Assembly: GCA_963668535.1 (NCBI GenBank)
Contig: OY764867.1
Location: 1,426,001-1,490,000, forward strand
Reading direction: 5' to 3'
DNA from: F22 sp963668535
GTDB lineage: Bacteria > Bacteroidota > Bacteroidia > Bacteroidales > Bacteroidaceae
DNA: 64,000 nucleotides
The notes beneath the pieces were generated by a model. The model had not been told where the DNA came from. It did not search any database and was given only the letters and a program-made list of their open reading frames with translations. Shown in pieces: positions 39,874 to 48,461 of the stretch (positions within the stretch are counted from its first letter, which is position 1; each line of letters opens with the position of its first letter). Both the position numbers and the translations under genes were made by a program.

Positions 39874-42189
39874 ATGGAATTAAAAAAAGGTCTTTTCTTT
39901 GGCTCGCTAGCAGTAGCTATGATGGCCATGACATCTTGTTCGCAAGATGAAGCAATCCAGCCTACGGTATCCCACGAGGCTGCATTTTCAACAAGTATTC
40001 GTCCTGTTCAAACACGTATCGATGCGTGGTCGGGTAGCGAACAAGTAGGTGTGTACATGGTCTCTGGCAGTGAATTGTCCACGAGCAATGTGGCTTATGA
40101 TGTGGCTGCATCAGGTGATTTGACTGCTGCTGTATCTGGAATCTCTTACCCTGCATCTGGCGATGTTGCCTTCAAGGCATATTACCCTTATGCTTCTTCT
40201 AATGGCTCAACAGTAGCTATAGATTTGACAGATGCAAACACTGCAGATCACGATTTGATTTTTGCTGAAACAGCTGCTGAGTACAATGCAGCAACTACAG
40301 ATAAAGTTCCATTGACTTTCCGTCACCAATTGGCTAAGCTTAGCTTGAAGATGGCACAAACAAAGATTGCAACGACTACTCCTGTTATTACTTACAAGGT
40401 AAATGGTTTGAGTGAAGCTTCTTTCGATGTGGCTACAGGTACAGTTACCAATGGTACAGCTACAGCTGCCATGACTCCAAATTCTAATGGCGATATCATT
40501 GTACTTCCAGGTAAATCTGTATCATCAGTTGATATTACTATTGATGGTCAACAATATACTTGGGATGCTTCAGATGTAACATTCACTAAGAATATGCAAA
40601 GCAAATATGCTTTGTCTATCGGTGATGGTAATACTGTTACTGCTACGCTTATCGCTAGTATTGAAGATTGGACACAAGATGATGGTCAAGGTAATGTAGA
40701 TCCAAAGCCAGAAGGTCAAAAAATTGCTGATGTGCGTGCACTTGCTCCAGTAGACCAAACTCAAACTTATGTGATCACTGAGGACATGACAGTGACAGGT
40801 TCTGTTATTGCTACCAATACAAGTGGTAACTTCTATAATGCAGTTATTATTTCTGATGGTGAAGCTGGTTTATATTTGTATGATACATTCTTCCAAAATT
40901 CAGATCTAGTAGTTGGTGATGAAATCACTATTGATCTTAAGGGAGCAACTCTTGGTTATTATAATGGTCTTCTTGAAGTTATGAAGACAGGTGATACTTA
41001 TGGATTTGATGGTAAAATTACAAAGAAGGGAACAAAAAAGCTAGAACCTATTGTTATCTCAGCTTCTGATTTGGCCAACTACGAAAGCATGTTCGTTGCT
41101 ATTGAAGGCGCATCTGTACTAGATGGAAAAGAAAATTGGAGCGGTTCAACTTCAATGACTTCAACTTCAGGAGAATTTGTAGTGTACAATGGTAGTAAGT
41201 CTATATTTGCCACTGTAGCTTGTGGTACAGGTACAGGTGTTGTATCTGGTGTCATGAAGCCTTACAAAGAAAATCCACAGTTGACATTCATTACTGAAGA
41301 TGATTATGTGGCGTTGAATGGTGGAGGTAATGAAACTATTTTGACTGCCCAAGCAGCAAAAGATCAAGCTGTAGCAGCTGGTGAATCAGTTGCAGTATCT
41401 ATTACTACAAATGGTGATTGGACAGCAGTATTGAGCAACAATACAGCCAATGCTACTTTGAGTCAAGCTTCTGGTAGTGGTGATGCATCAGTAAATGTTG
41501 TTTTCCCAGAAAATACAGAGGCAGTTGCTAAGAGTGTAACATTGACAGTTTCTGTAGCAGGCCATGCTGATGCGATTGTAACAATTACTCAAGCAGCTAA
41601 GTCTGACTCTGAACCTCCTGCAAGTGTTGTTACTTTCCCAGTTACATTTGACTTTGCTACAGCTGATGCTTCAAACGGTACAGGTGTATACCCAGCCACA
41701 GGTGACAATAGTGTAGCTACTTTCCAAACTTACGGTGCGAATTCATTGTCTTGGACAGCTGGTTACAATAGCTACCCAGGTTATGTTACTGCAAATGGTT
41801 TTAATACCAACTCTGGTTGGGAATTTACACTCCCTGTAAGTAATCTTGCTGCTGGTACCGTAGTTAATTTCAAAGGTGAAATGCGTAGCTCTAATACAGC
41901 CCCTGGTAAGTTTATCTTCCAATATAGTGTGGATGGTGGAAACAACTTTGTGCCAACTACACAAACTATAGAGCTAGACGGTAAGGACGATTATCATACA
42001 ATTGATGCTAATCTTACTATAACTGAAGGTCTTGCATCAGGTAATTTGATTATTCGTGTTGCTGTCTCAGAAGATATTACAGCAGGTGCTGTTCATGATA
42101 GCTCTTATTCGACTCCTAATATTGCAGCAACTGGCACAAACCGTTTCTCTAATGGTACAGTTGTTATCTCTGTAGGTGCTGATTTATAG
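39874..42189 (+). CDS. Surface lipoprotein: fimbrillin-like, DUF5689, BACON and C-terminal beta module
   Basis: 771 residues. Lipobox MTSC (cysteine 22) is followed by SQDEA. A fimbrillin-like domain (about 30-270, with AYYPY and LTFRHQLAKLSLKM) is followed by a DUF5689 domain (280-478, beginning KIADVRALAP and with VTGSVIATNTSGNFYNAVII). A BACON-like domain (489-576) leads to the same C-terminal module as in the 1110-residue protein (582-771, GWEFTLPVSNLAAG and FQYSVDGGNNF). It starts 44 bases after the previous gene. The architecture points to a surface-exposed binding protein; nucleic-acid binding by the OB-like part is inference. Confidence 0.86.
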   Translation: MELKKGLFFGSLAVAMMAMTSCSQDEAIQPTVSHEAAFSTSIRPVQTRIDAWSGSEQVGVYMVSGSELSTSNVAYDVAASGDLTAAVSGISYPASGDVAFKAYYPYASSNGSTVAIDLTDANTADHDLIFAETAAEYNAATTDKVPLTFRHQLAKLSLKMAQTKIATTTPVITYKVNGLSEASFDVATGTVTNGTATAAMTPNSNGDIIVLPGKSVSSVDITIDGQQYTWDASDVTFTKNMQSKYALSIGDGNTVTATLIASIEDWTQDDGQGNVDPKPEGQKIADVRALAPVDQTQTYVITEDMTVTGSVIATNTSGNFYNAVIISDGEAGLYLYDTFFQNSDLVVGDEITIDLKGATLGYYNGLLEVMKTGDTYGFDGKITKKGTKKLEPIVISASDLANYESMFVAIEGASVLDGKENWSGSTSMTSTSGEFVVYNGSKSIFATVACGTGTGVVSGVMKPYKENPQLTFITEDDYVALNGGGNETILTAQAAKDQAVAAGESVAVSITTNGDWTAVLSNNTANATLSQASGSGDASVNVVFPENTEAVAKSVTLTVSVAGHADAIVTITQAAKSDSEPPASVVTFPVTFDFATADASNGTGVYPATGDNSVATFQTYGANSLSWTAGYNSYPGYVTANGFNTNSGWEFTLPVSNLAAGTVVNFKGEMRSSNTAPGKFIFQYSVDGGNNFVPTTQTIELDGKDDYHTIDANLTITEGLASGNLIIRVAVSEDITAGAVHDSSYSTPNIAATGTNRFSNGTVVISVGADL

Positions 42190-42238
42190 TTTAAAACTCT
42201 ATTTTCCCAAATATAATTACTAATTATTCAAGTTGAAA

Positions 42239-44512
42239 ATGAAATTACAAAATACAATTTTTGCCTCCGCATTGGCAGTGCTTGCATTGTCTTCATGTAC
42301 GAAGGAAAACGAATATAATGGGCAAACTCCTACATCCAATGCGATTGAGTTTACCTCTTCAATTGCTGGTAGTGACTCTGAGACTCGTGTTGATGGCACT
42401 ACATGGGCAGGTGGTGAACAAGTTGGTGTCTTTATGTTAGATGCTGCAACTTCAGCTTTCTCTATCTCAGACAATGGTACAAACAAGGCATATACAGGTC
42501 AAGCTGATGGTAGCCTTGCAGCTACAAGTAGTGCATTAGCCTTTCCATCAGATAAATCGGAAGTACGCTTTATAGCTTACTATCCTTATCAAAAATCGGC
42601 CGATGCTGGTACATACACTATTGATTTGACAAAAGATGGTGATAATGACCTACTTTTCTCTTCAGACGCTACTCCATATAGCGCTACATCAGAAGGTAAA
42701 GTAAACCTATCATTCTCACACAAACTAGCTAAACTTCAATTGACGCTTACTAGCGATATCTCAGGCAATCCAATTGATCCTTCAAAAGTTCAAATGCGAG
42801 CTGAGATGCTTACTGCTGGTACATTCTCGTTGAAGACTCAAACTGGTGAGTTGACTGTTGGTGATGCCGTAAATGAAGTATCTATCCCTGTTGCAGATGT
42901 TAGTGGCAAGGCAGTAGGTTCTGTGATTGTATTCCCTTCTTTAGAACAAGTAAGTTATACAAAATCTGCAGCAACTACATCTACGATTACTAAACTAACA
43001 TTTATTGTAGACGGTAAGGAATACGTTTTCTCTGATCCTTCTTTGTTGGCCAATCTTACGGCTAACAACCAATACAATTTTGACGTTTCTCTTTCAGAAG
43101 ATGCACAAGCCATGGTAACGTTGACATCTACTATCCAAGCATGGACCATTGTAGATAAGGGTACTTTGATTGCCAAGCCAACTGATGGCGATGACGATCC
43201 TACACCTCCTGTTACTGGCCAAAAGATTGCTCAAGCTCGTGCCTTGGCTCCTACTGAGAATAACGCTACTGCTGTGATCTCTCAAGAGATGACAGTGACT
43301 GGTTCTGTGATAGCTCAAAATGATCCTTCTGGTTCTTTCTACAAAGTTGTTATTATTTCTGATGGCGAATCTGCATTGTATCTTTATGATGAAACAACTG
43401 CTAATATGTCTTTTGCTATCGGTGATGAAGTAACTGTAGATTTGAATGGTGCTACTTTGAAGAATTATAATGGCCTTATTGAAGCCATGAGTACTGGTAC
43501 TGATTATGAACTTTCTGCTCACGTTACAAAAACTGGCAATACGAAAGTCATTGAACCAGTTGTCGTAAGTGCTGCTGATCTTGCCAATTACCAATCTATG
43601 TTGGTCACAATCAAAGATGCTACTGCACCTGCCGGCTCTACAACTTGGGGAGCAGCTGATGCCAATACAACTATTGAGCTAACATCTCCTACAGGTGCTT
43701 TCAATGTGTACACTTCTAAGCATAGCAATTTCGTCTCAGAAACTGTGCCAACAGGTACAGGTAATGTGACTGGTATTGTAGGTTGGTACAACGCTCCACA
43801 AATCATCTTTGCATCTGCTGATGGATGGGCAGGAATGACAGGCGAGAACAATGGAGGTGGAGAGGACAATCCTACTCCTCCTGCAGCTGGTCAGAAGATT
43901 GCTGATGCACGTGCCTTGGCACCAGCTGATGGCGCTACTGCTGTGATCTCTCAAGAGATGACAGTGACTGGTTCTGTGATAGCTCAAAATGATCCTTCTG
44001 GTTCTTTCTTCAAAGCTGTTATTATTTCTGATGGCGAAACAGCATTGTACCTTTACGATGAGACAACTGCTAATATGTCTTTTGCTATTGGTGATGAAGT
44101 GACTGTAGACTTGAATGGTGCTACTTTAAAGAATTATTATGGTCTTATCGAAGCCATGAGTACTGGTACAGATTATGCATTGTCTTCGCATATTACTAAA
44201 ACTGGCAATACAAAGGTTATTGCTCCTAAGGTAATCAACGCATCAGATATGGCAAATTATCAGTCTATGTATGTTACGATTGCAGATGCGCAAGCAGCGG
44301 ATGCTCATCCTGCAAATTGGGGAGCTGCAGATGCCAATACATCAGTCAATATGACTTCACCTACTGGTGATTTTGTAGTATATGTTGGTAAGTACTGTAA
44401 CTTCAAAGATACAGCTATTGGAACAGGAACTGGTGCAGTGTCAGGTATTGTAGGTTGGTATAAAAATCCTCAGCTTATTTTTAGCAAAGCTGATGATTTT
44501 GCTAATCTTTAA
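42239..44512 (+). CDS. Surface lipoprotein: fimbrillin-like plus two tandem DUF5689 domains
   Basis: 757 residues from the ATG at 42239; a TTG two codons earlier is the alternative start. Lipobox LSSC is followed by TKENE. The fimbrillin-like domain (about 28-310; VRFIAYYPYQ, LSFSHKLAKLQLTL) is followed by two near-copies of one DUF5689 unit, about 327-537 and 547-757. Both contain TAVISQEMTVTGSVIAQNDP, VIISDGE, ALYLYDETTANMSFAIGDEV and VDLNGATLKNY. The units are linked by a proline-rich DNPTPP stretch and repeat with a period of 223 residues, so the duplication is recent. It starts about 50 bases after the preceding gene, in the same operon. Confidence 0.86.
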   Translation: MKLQNTIFASALAVLALSSCTKENEYNGQTPTSNAIEFTSSIAGSDSETRVDGTTWAGGEQVGVFMLDAATSAFSISDNGTNKAYTGQADGSLAATSSALAFPSDKSEVRFIAYYPYQKSADAGTYTIDLTKDGDNDLLFSSDATPYSATSEGKVNLSFSHKLAKLQLTLTSDISGNPIDPSKVQMRAEMLTAGTFSLKTQTGELTVGDAVNEVSIPVADVSGKAVGSVIVFPSLEQVSYTKSAATTSTITKLTFIVDGKEYVFSDPSLLANLTANNQYNFDVSLSEDAQAMVTLTSTIQAWTIVDKGTLIAKPTDGDDDPTPPVTGQKIAQARALAPTENNATAVISQEMTVTGSVIAQNDPSGSFYKVVIISDGESALYLYDETTANMSFAIGDEVTVDLNGATLKNYNGLIEAMSTGTDYELSAHVTKTGNTKVIEPVVVSAADLANYQSMLVTIKDATAPAGSTTWGAADANTTIELTSPTGAFNVYTSKHSNFVSETVPTGTGNVTGIVGWYNAPQIIFASADGWAGMTGENNGGGEDNPTPPAAGQKIADARALAPADGATAVISQEMTVTGSVIAQNDPSGSFFKAVIISDGETALYLYDETTANMSFAIGDEVTVDLNGATLKNYYGLIEAMSTGTDYALSSHITKTGNTKVIAPKVINASDMANYQSMYVTIADAQAADAHPANWGAADANTSVNMTSPTGDFVVYVGKYCNFKDTAIGTGTGAVSGIVGWYKNPQLIFSKADDFANL
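43213..44512 (+). repeat. Intragenic tandem duplication, period 669 bp
   Basis: Two DNA copies begin near 43213 and 43882. The segment starting GCTGTGATCTCTCAAGAGAT at 43271 recurs at 43940 and stays identical for about 70 bases, with lower identity elsewhere. The copies remain in frame. Confidence 0.88.
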
Positions 44513-44548
44513 AGCATATAAGCTACGTATAGCATAATATACAAGAGG

Positions 44549-44576
44549 GTCAGAAGGGGGTACTTCCCCTTCTGAC
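44549..44576 (+). terminator. Intercistronic hairpin before the nuclease gene
   Basis: GTCAGAAGGGG, loop GTACTT, CCCCTTCTGAC: a perfect 11-bp stem without a T-run. It lies in a 190-base gap otherwise unlike the short gaps of this operon. It may stabilise the upstream message or partly terminate; no full promoter is visible after it. Confidence 0.55.
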
Positions 44577-44702
44577 ACCTATTTGAAAAGAAGAAAACCT
44601 AAACCTATACTTAAAATAGGGTACAAAATGTCTTTTAAGACGGCGATACTATATCTCGTTTTTGACAGACTCAGAGCAACTTGTTTTATATAAGACAACA
44701 AT

Positions 44703-47054
44703 ATGATACATATCAAAAAACTATCGTTCTTGGCTATAACAGCAGCTGCTATCAGCTTGACTGCTTGTTCAGAACAAAATGAAATCGACCAGTATTCTGC
44801 TCATGCTGTGCAGCTTACTAGTACTATCCAGCAACCTCAAACACGCCTTAATGCTTGGACTGGTGGGGAGCAAGTCGGTGTGATTATGCTAGACGCACAA
44901 AAAACAGGTGTGGATGCTATAGTTGGCACTGCCAACGCACCATACAAGGCTGCCGCTGATGGTAGCCTGTCTCCAGTGTCTACTGCATTGAATTATCCTT
45001 CTAATCTTTCAGTACGTTTCTGCGCTTATTATCCATACAGTGCATCATTAACAGACGAAAATTATGCAATCGATTTGGGCAATAGCTCAGCCGATGCAGA
45101 TCTATTATATGCTTTGACAACTGAATCAGTGGATGCTACCAATACATCAGCTGTTGCTTTGACATTCAAACATCAGTTGTCTATGTTGACTTTGAAAATT
45201 CAAAGTGCACCTGCATCTTTACAAGGGGCAACAATTGCTGTTACAAGCAAAAGCAAAACAACTTTCAACTTGGCTACTGGAACTCTAGCAGATCCACAAG
45301 CAGATGAGGCTACTCGTCAGATGAGCATGTCTACTACAGAAACACAAGCCACTGGACAGCTTATAGTGCTTCCTGGACAAACCGTATCTGCAGTAAAGAT
45401 TACTATCGCTGGTAAAACATATGCAGTTGATGCCTCACAAATTAGCACTGTGGCAGGTGAAAACGATCAGTACAATGTGTCTATTAGTGCTGATGGTAAC
45501 GTCTCAGTTAAATTGGCCACAACGATTGCTGGATGGGATGTGAAAGAAGGTACTGGAACAGCTACTCCTGTACAACCAGAAGAGTATTATCAAGACGATG
45601 CAGCGACTCCAATTGCTACTGCTGTAGCTGGTGCTACGTCAGCAGGAGATAACTTTACATGTAAGGGTGTTGTTGTTGCCTTAAATGTTGATTCATATAT
45701 TCTTCGTGATAACTCTGGTGTTGTGTACGTATATGCTTCTACTACTCCAACTGTACAACTAGGTGATATTGTAGAAGTAAGTGGCCCAGTGAAAATATAT
45801 TATGACTTGGTTGAGTTTTATAAACCTTCTTGTACTGTAGATGGAACTTATGATGTGGCTCATCCTGCAGCTGTCACTTACGAAGGAGCGCAGATGACAA
45901 GCTATATTGATAACATTGTGACTGAGTATATTACTTATACAGGTACATTGGTTCAGAATGGTGACTATTACCAAGTTACGGTAGACGGTTCAAGCATCTT
46001 AGGAAGCATTCGTAAGCCAGTTGCTGGAGCTGTTGATACTTCTCTGCTTAATAAGCAAGTTAAAGTTAGTGGTTATGCCATGGGTACAGATTCTGGTCAC
46101 AAATATGTGTACACTATGATGACTAGTATAGAAGCTGTCGACGGTGGTAACGACGGCGGTAACGATGGTGATGGTGATAATGATGGTGGTGGTGATTACA
46201 ATAATGATGATGCCGTAAATGACGCGACTATCCCATATGCATCATTCTTTGATTGCCCATTGTTCTCTGCAGCTACAGGCGCTACTGTACAGTCAGGCAG
46301 CGAAGCTTATGGTAGTGGAAAATATTACAAGATTCAAGTCAATAGTACACAAACTTACGTAGCACACACTACTATCGAAGGTGGTCAAGTACAACGTAAT
46401 TATGAGTTCTTATTTGACAATACTAAGAAAGTATCTCTTTGGGTCGCTTATCCAATGCATGGAAACAAATGGGGGGATCATAATTCTGGTCGTACCAATG
46501 CTTGGGGATATGACCCAGCAATTTCTACACAAAATCAACCAAACTTGAAGAGATCATATGATCCAGGTTACGACCGTGGTCACCAAATGGCTTCAAGTGA
46601 CCGTCAAAATAGTACTGCTGCTAATCAGCAAACATTCTACTTTACAAACATGACTCCTCAAGTGTCTAGTTTAAATCAAGGTGAATGGGTAAATTTAGAA
46701 CAATATGTTCAAGGTCATACGCGTAGTATGACTGGCCAAGATACTGTGTATGTCGTAACAGGACCTATTTTTGAAAGTAATATTGGTACTGCCGATGATG
46801 GCTCTGGTACACCTTGTCCACTTCCTACAGGTTACTATAAGACAATTATCAAAGCACACTTCAGTAGTAAGGGTGTAGTAAGTAGCGTAAAAGGATGTGC
46901 ATTCTATTTCCCTACATCTGGATGGAGCACTTGGGAATCTTCAGTTACATCTATTGATGCAATCGAAGCAAAGGCTGGAATTAATTTCTATGCCAATTTC
47001 CCAGCTGATATGATTAGCGTAGCAGAAAAGGAATCTAGCTATAGTTTCTTGTAG
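44703..47054 (+). CDS. Lipoprotein nuclease: fimbrillin-like, OB-like and DNA/RNA non-specific endonuclease domains
   Basis: 783 residues. Lipobox LTAC (cysteine 22) is followed by SEQNE. A fimbrillin-like domain (about 30-285) and an OB-like domain (294-477, DDAATPIATAVAG, FTCKGVVVAL, VVYVYASTTP) similar to YhcR-type nuclease OB folds are followed by a flexible Gly/Asp linker (479-504). The nuclease domain (512-783) is of the beta-beta-alpha-metal type. GYDRGHQMASSDR near residue 623 holds the general-base histidine, and TNMTPQVSSLNQGEWVNLE the metal-binding asparagine. It would cut DNA and RNA at the cell surface. Sharing the N-terminal modules with its lipoprotein neighbours ties them to nucleic-acid handling. 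Confidence 0.9.
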   Translation: MIHIKKLSFLAITAAAISLTACSEQNEIDQYSAHAVQLTSTIQQPQTRLNAWTGGEQVGVIMLDAQKTGVDAIVGTANAPYKAAADGSLSPVSTALNYPSNLSVRFCAYYPYSASLTDENYAIDLGNSSADADLLYALTTESVDATNTSAVALTFKHQLSMLTLKIQSAPASLQGATIAVTSKSKTTFNLATGTLADPQADEATRQMSMSTTETQATGQLIVLPGQTVSAVKITIAGKTYAVDASQISTVAGENDQYNVSISADGNVSVKLATTIAGWDVKEGTGTATPVQPEEYYQDDAATPIATAVAGATSAGDNFTCKGVVVALNVDSYILRDNSGVVYVYASTTPTVQLGDIVEVSGPVKIYYDLVEFYKPSCTVDGTYDVAHPAAVTYEGAQMTSYIDNIVTEYITYTGTLVQNGDYYQVTVDGSSILGSIRKPVAGAVDTSLLNKQVKVSGYAMGTDSGHKYVYTMMTSIEAVDGGNDGGNDGDGDNDGGGDYNNDDAVNDATIPYASFFDCPLFSAATGATVQSGSEAYGSGKYYKIQVNSTQTYVAHTTIEGGQVQRNYEFLFDNTKKVSLWVAYPMHGNKWGDHNSGRTNAWGYDPAISTQNQPNLKRSYDPGYDRGHQMASSDRQNSTAANQQTFYFTNMTPQVSSLNQGEWVNLEQYVQGHTRSMTGQDTVYVVTGPIFESNIGTADDGSGTPCPLPTGYYKTIIKAHFSSKGVVSSVKGCAFYFPTSGWSTWESSVTSIDAIEAKAGINFYANFPADMISVAEKESSYSFL

Positions 47055-47090
47055 CATACCTATATGCTTCGAATTAATAATTAAGACTGC

Positions 47091-47135
47091 TTGCAGTAGA
47101 CTGTATCCGAGAGGATCAGACTACTGCAAGTTTTA
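47091..47135 (+). terminator. Terminator after the lipoprotein nuclease gene
   Basis: CTTGCAGTAGACTG (47091-47104) pairs with CAGACTACTGCAAG (47118-47131), with one A-A mismatch, over a 13-base loop and four T. Expression of the next gene may need read-through or a promoter I cannot place. Confidence 0.85.
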
Positions 47136-47173
47136 ATCGTTTTACAGATAAAATCAATTTAATACAATCGATT

Positions 47174-48259
47174 ATGACTAAGAAGACATTCATTACCGCA
47201 TGTTTTTTGATGTTAGGACTTGCTACTACAGTAAGTGCGCAAGTCAAACATAAGGTACACACCGTGATGTTCTACAATTGTGAGAACCTTTTTGATACAA
47301 TCGACACACCTCATGTGAACGATAGTGAGTTTACTCCTACTAGCCCAAAACATTGGAATACAGCAAAATATACAAAAAAGCTCCACAATTTGGAACGCGT
47401 TATTTTGGGCGTAGCCAAGACAAGCCATAGTTTCCCTACGGTGATTGGTGTTTCTGAAATTGAAAATCGTGGGGTGCTAGAAGATTTACTCGCACAGCCT
47501 AAATTAGCAAAAAAGACTAATTATCAAATCGCTCATTACGATTCACCAGACCGCCGTGGTATTGATTGTGCCTTTTTCTATCGTCCAGATCGTTTTGAAA
47601 TGCAAGGAAGTCGTCCATATGCAGTGCATCTAGTCTCTAATCGAGTGAATCGTGTCACTGGGGATACTATTCCTTTTTTAACTCGTGATGTATTAGCTAT
47701 GTGGGGAAAGATGGATGGCGAGAAAGTATTTTTTATGTGCAACCACTGGCCATCACGTTATGGCGGTGCAGTAAAGTCTAGTCCTAATCGTGAGGCTGCT
47801 GCTGCTGTGGTGCGTCATATTGTTGACTCATTGGCCGTTAATGAACCTGCTACCAAAGTTGTGATCATGGGTGACTTGAATGATGATCCACGTGACAAGT
47901 CTATCTCTGTCGTGTTGGGTGCTGCAGGTAATCCTACTTCTTTACCAGCCGAAGGTTTGTTCAACCCATTCTTCCAAATTCATAAAGATGGATACGGTAC
48001 ATTGTGTTATAGAGGCAACTGGAATCTATTTGACAATATTATTGTTAGCAATAACCTAGTCAATGCCAAAGCTGGTACATTGAAGATCATTCCATCTAAG
48101 CAAGGATATTATGGATATATCTTCAAAAAACGTTTTATGATGACTCCGCGTGGTCAATATAAAGGATATCCTCTACGTACATGGAGTGGTACAAACTTCT
48201 TGAATGGATATTCTGACCACTTGCCAGTGTATATTCATTTGAAAGTAGAGGATAAATAA
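47174..48259 (+). CDS. Exported endonuclease/exonuclease/phosphatase family enzyme
   Basis: 361 residues with a cleavable signal peptide (to about residue 22, VSAQ). The EEP fold motifs are complete: FYNCENLFDT (about 33), the metal-binding glutamate in GVSEIENRG (about 92), CAFFYRPDRF, CNHWPSR near 192 (catalytic His), MGDLNDDP (about 232) and the final SDHLPV (about 349). EEP enzymes hydrolyse phosphodiester or phosphomonoester bonds in nucleic acids or lipids. Between two endonuclease genes, an exported nuclease or phosphatase acting on fragments is the likely role. It lies between two terminators, so it may be only partly cotranscribed with the receptor operon. Confidence 0.9.
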   Translation: MTKKTFITACFLMLGLATTVSAQVKHKVHTVMFYNCENLFDTIDTPHVNDSEFTPTSPKHWNTAKYTKKLHNLERVILGVAKTSHSFPTVIGVSEIENRGVLEDLLAQPKLAKKTNYQIAHYDSPDRRGIDCAFFYRPDRFEMQGSRPYAVHLVSNRVNRVTGDTIPFLTRDVLAMWGKMDGEKVFFMCNHWPSRYGGAVKSSPNREAAAAVVRHIVDSLAVNEPATKVVIMGDLNDDPRDKSISVVLGAAGNPTSLPAEGLFNPFFQIHKDGYGTLCYRGNWNLFDNIIVSNNLVNAKAGTLKIIPSKQGYYGYIFKKRFMMTPRGQYKGYPLRTWSGTNFLNGYSDHLPVYIHLKVEDK

Positions 48260-48293
48260 AATTTTCGATTAGAAAGATTTTATATATGCTAGT

Positions 48294-48329
48294 ATGAGGG
48301 CGTGTCAATTTTTTTTGACATGCTCTCAT
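48294..48329 (+). terminator. Terminator after the EEP gene
   Basis: ATGAGGGCGTGTCAA (48294-48308) pairs with TTGACATGCTCTCAT (48315-48329) with G-T pairs, over a loop of T. The following TGTTTT is a modest T-run. Confidence 0.75.
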
Positions 48330-48389
48330 TGTTTTAAAGCCTTACCTGTGCTTATTGATTCGTTTCTTAGACTATATTAGTATGATGCA

Positions 48390-48422
48390 TTTGTGCACGC
48401 AAGGACTTTTCTGTACTTTTGC
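48390..48422 (+). promoter_or_regulatory. Promoter of the second nuclease gene and rnhB
   Basis: TTTG at 48390-48393, a 20-base spacer, and TACTTTTGC at 48414-48422: a perfect -33/-7 match, followed by CATCCAC, much as in the rRNA promoters. It lies 39 bases before the start codon. Confidence 0.88.
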
Positions 48423-48461
48423 ATCCACTAGCATTATTTCATTAATATAGAATTAGATTTT

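Noticed and set aside
30218..47054. Fimbrial (FimA/Mfa) biogenesis operon because of fimbrillin-like domains
   Set aside because: No anchor, tip or assembly proteins of the Mfa/Fim type are present, and the same domains are fused to OB-like and nuclease modules beside a receptor gene.
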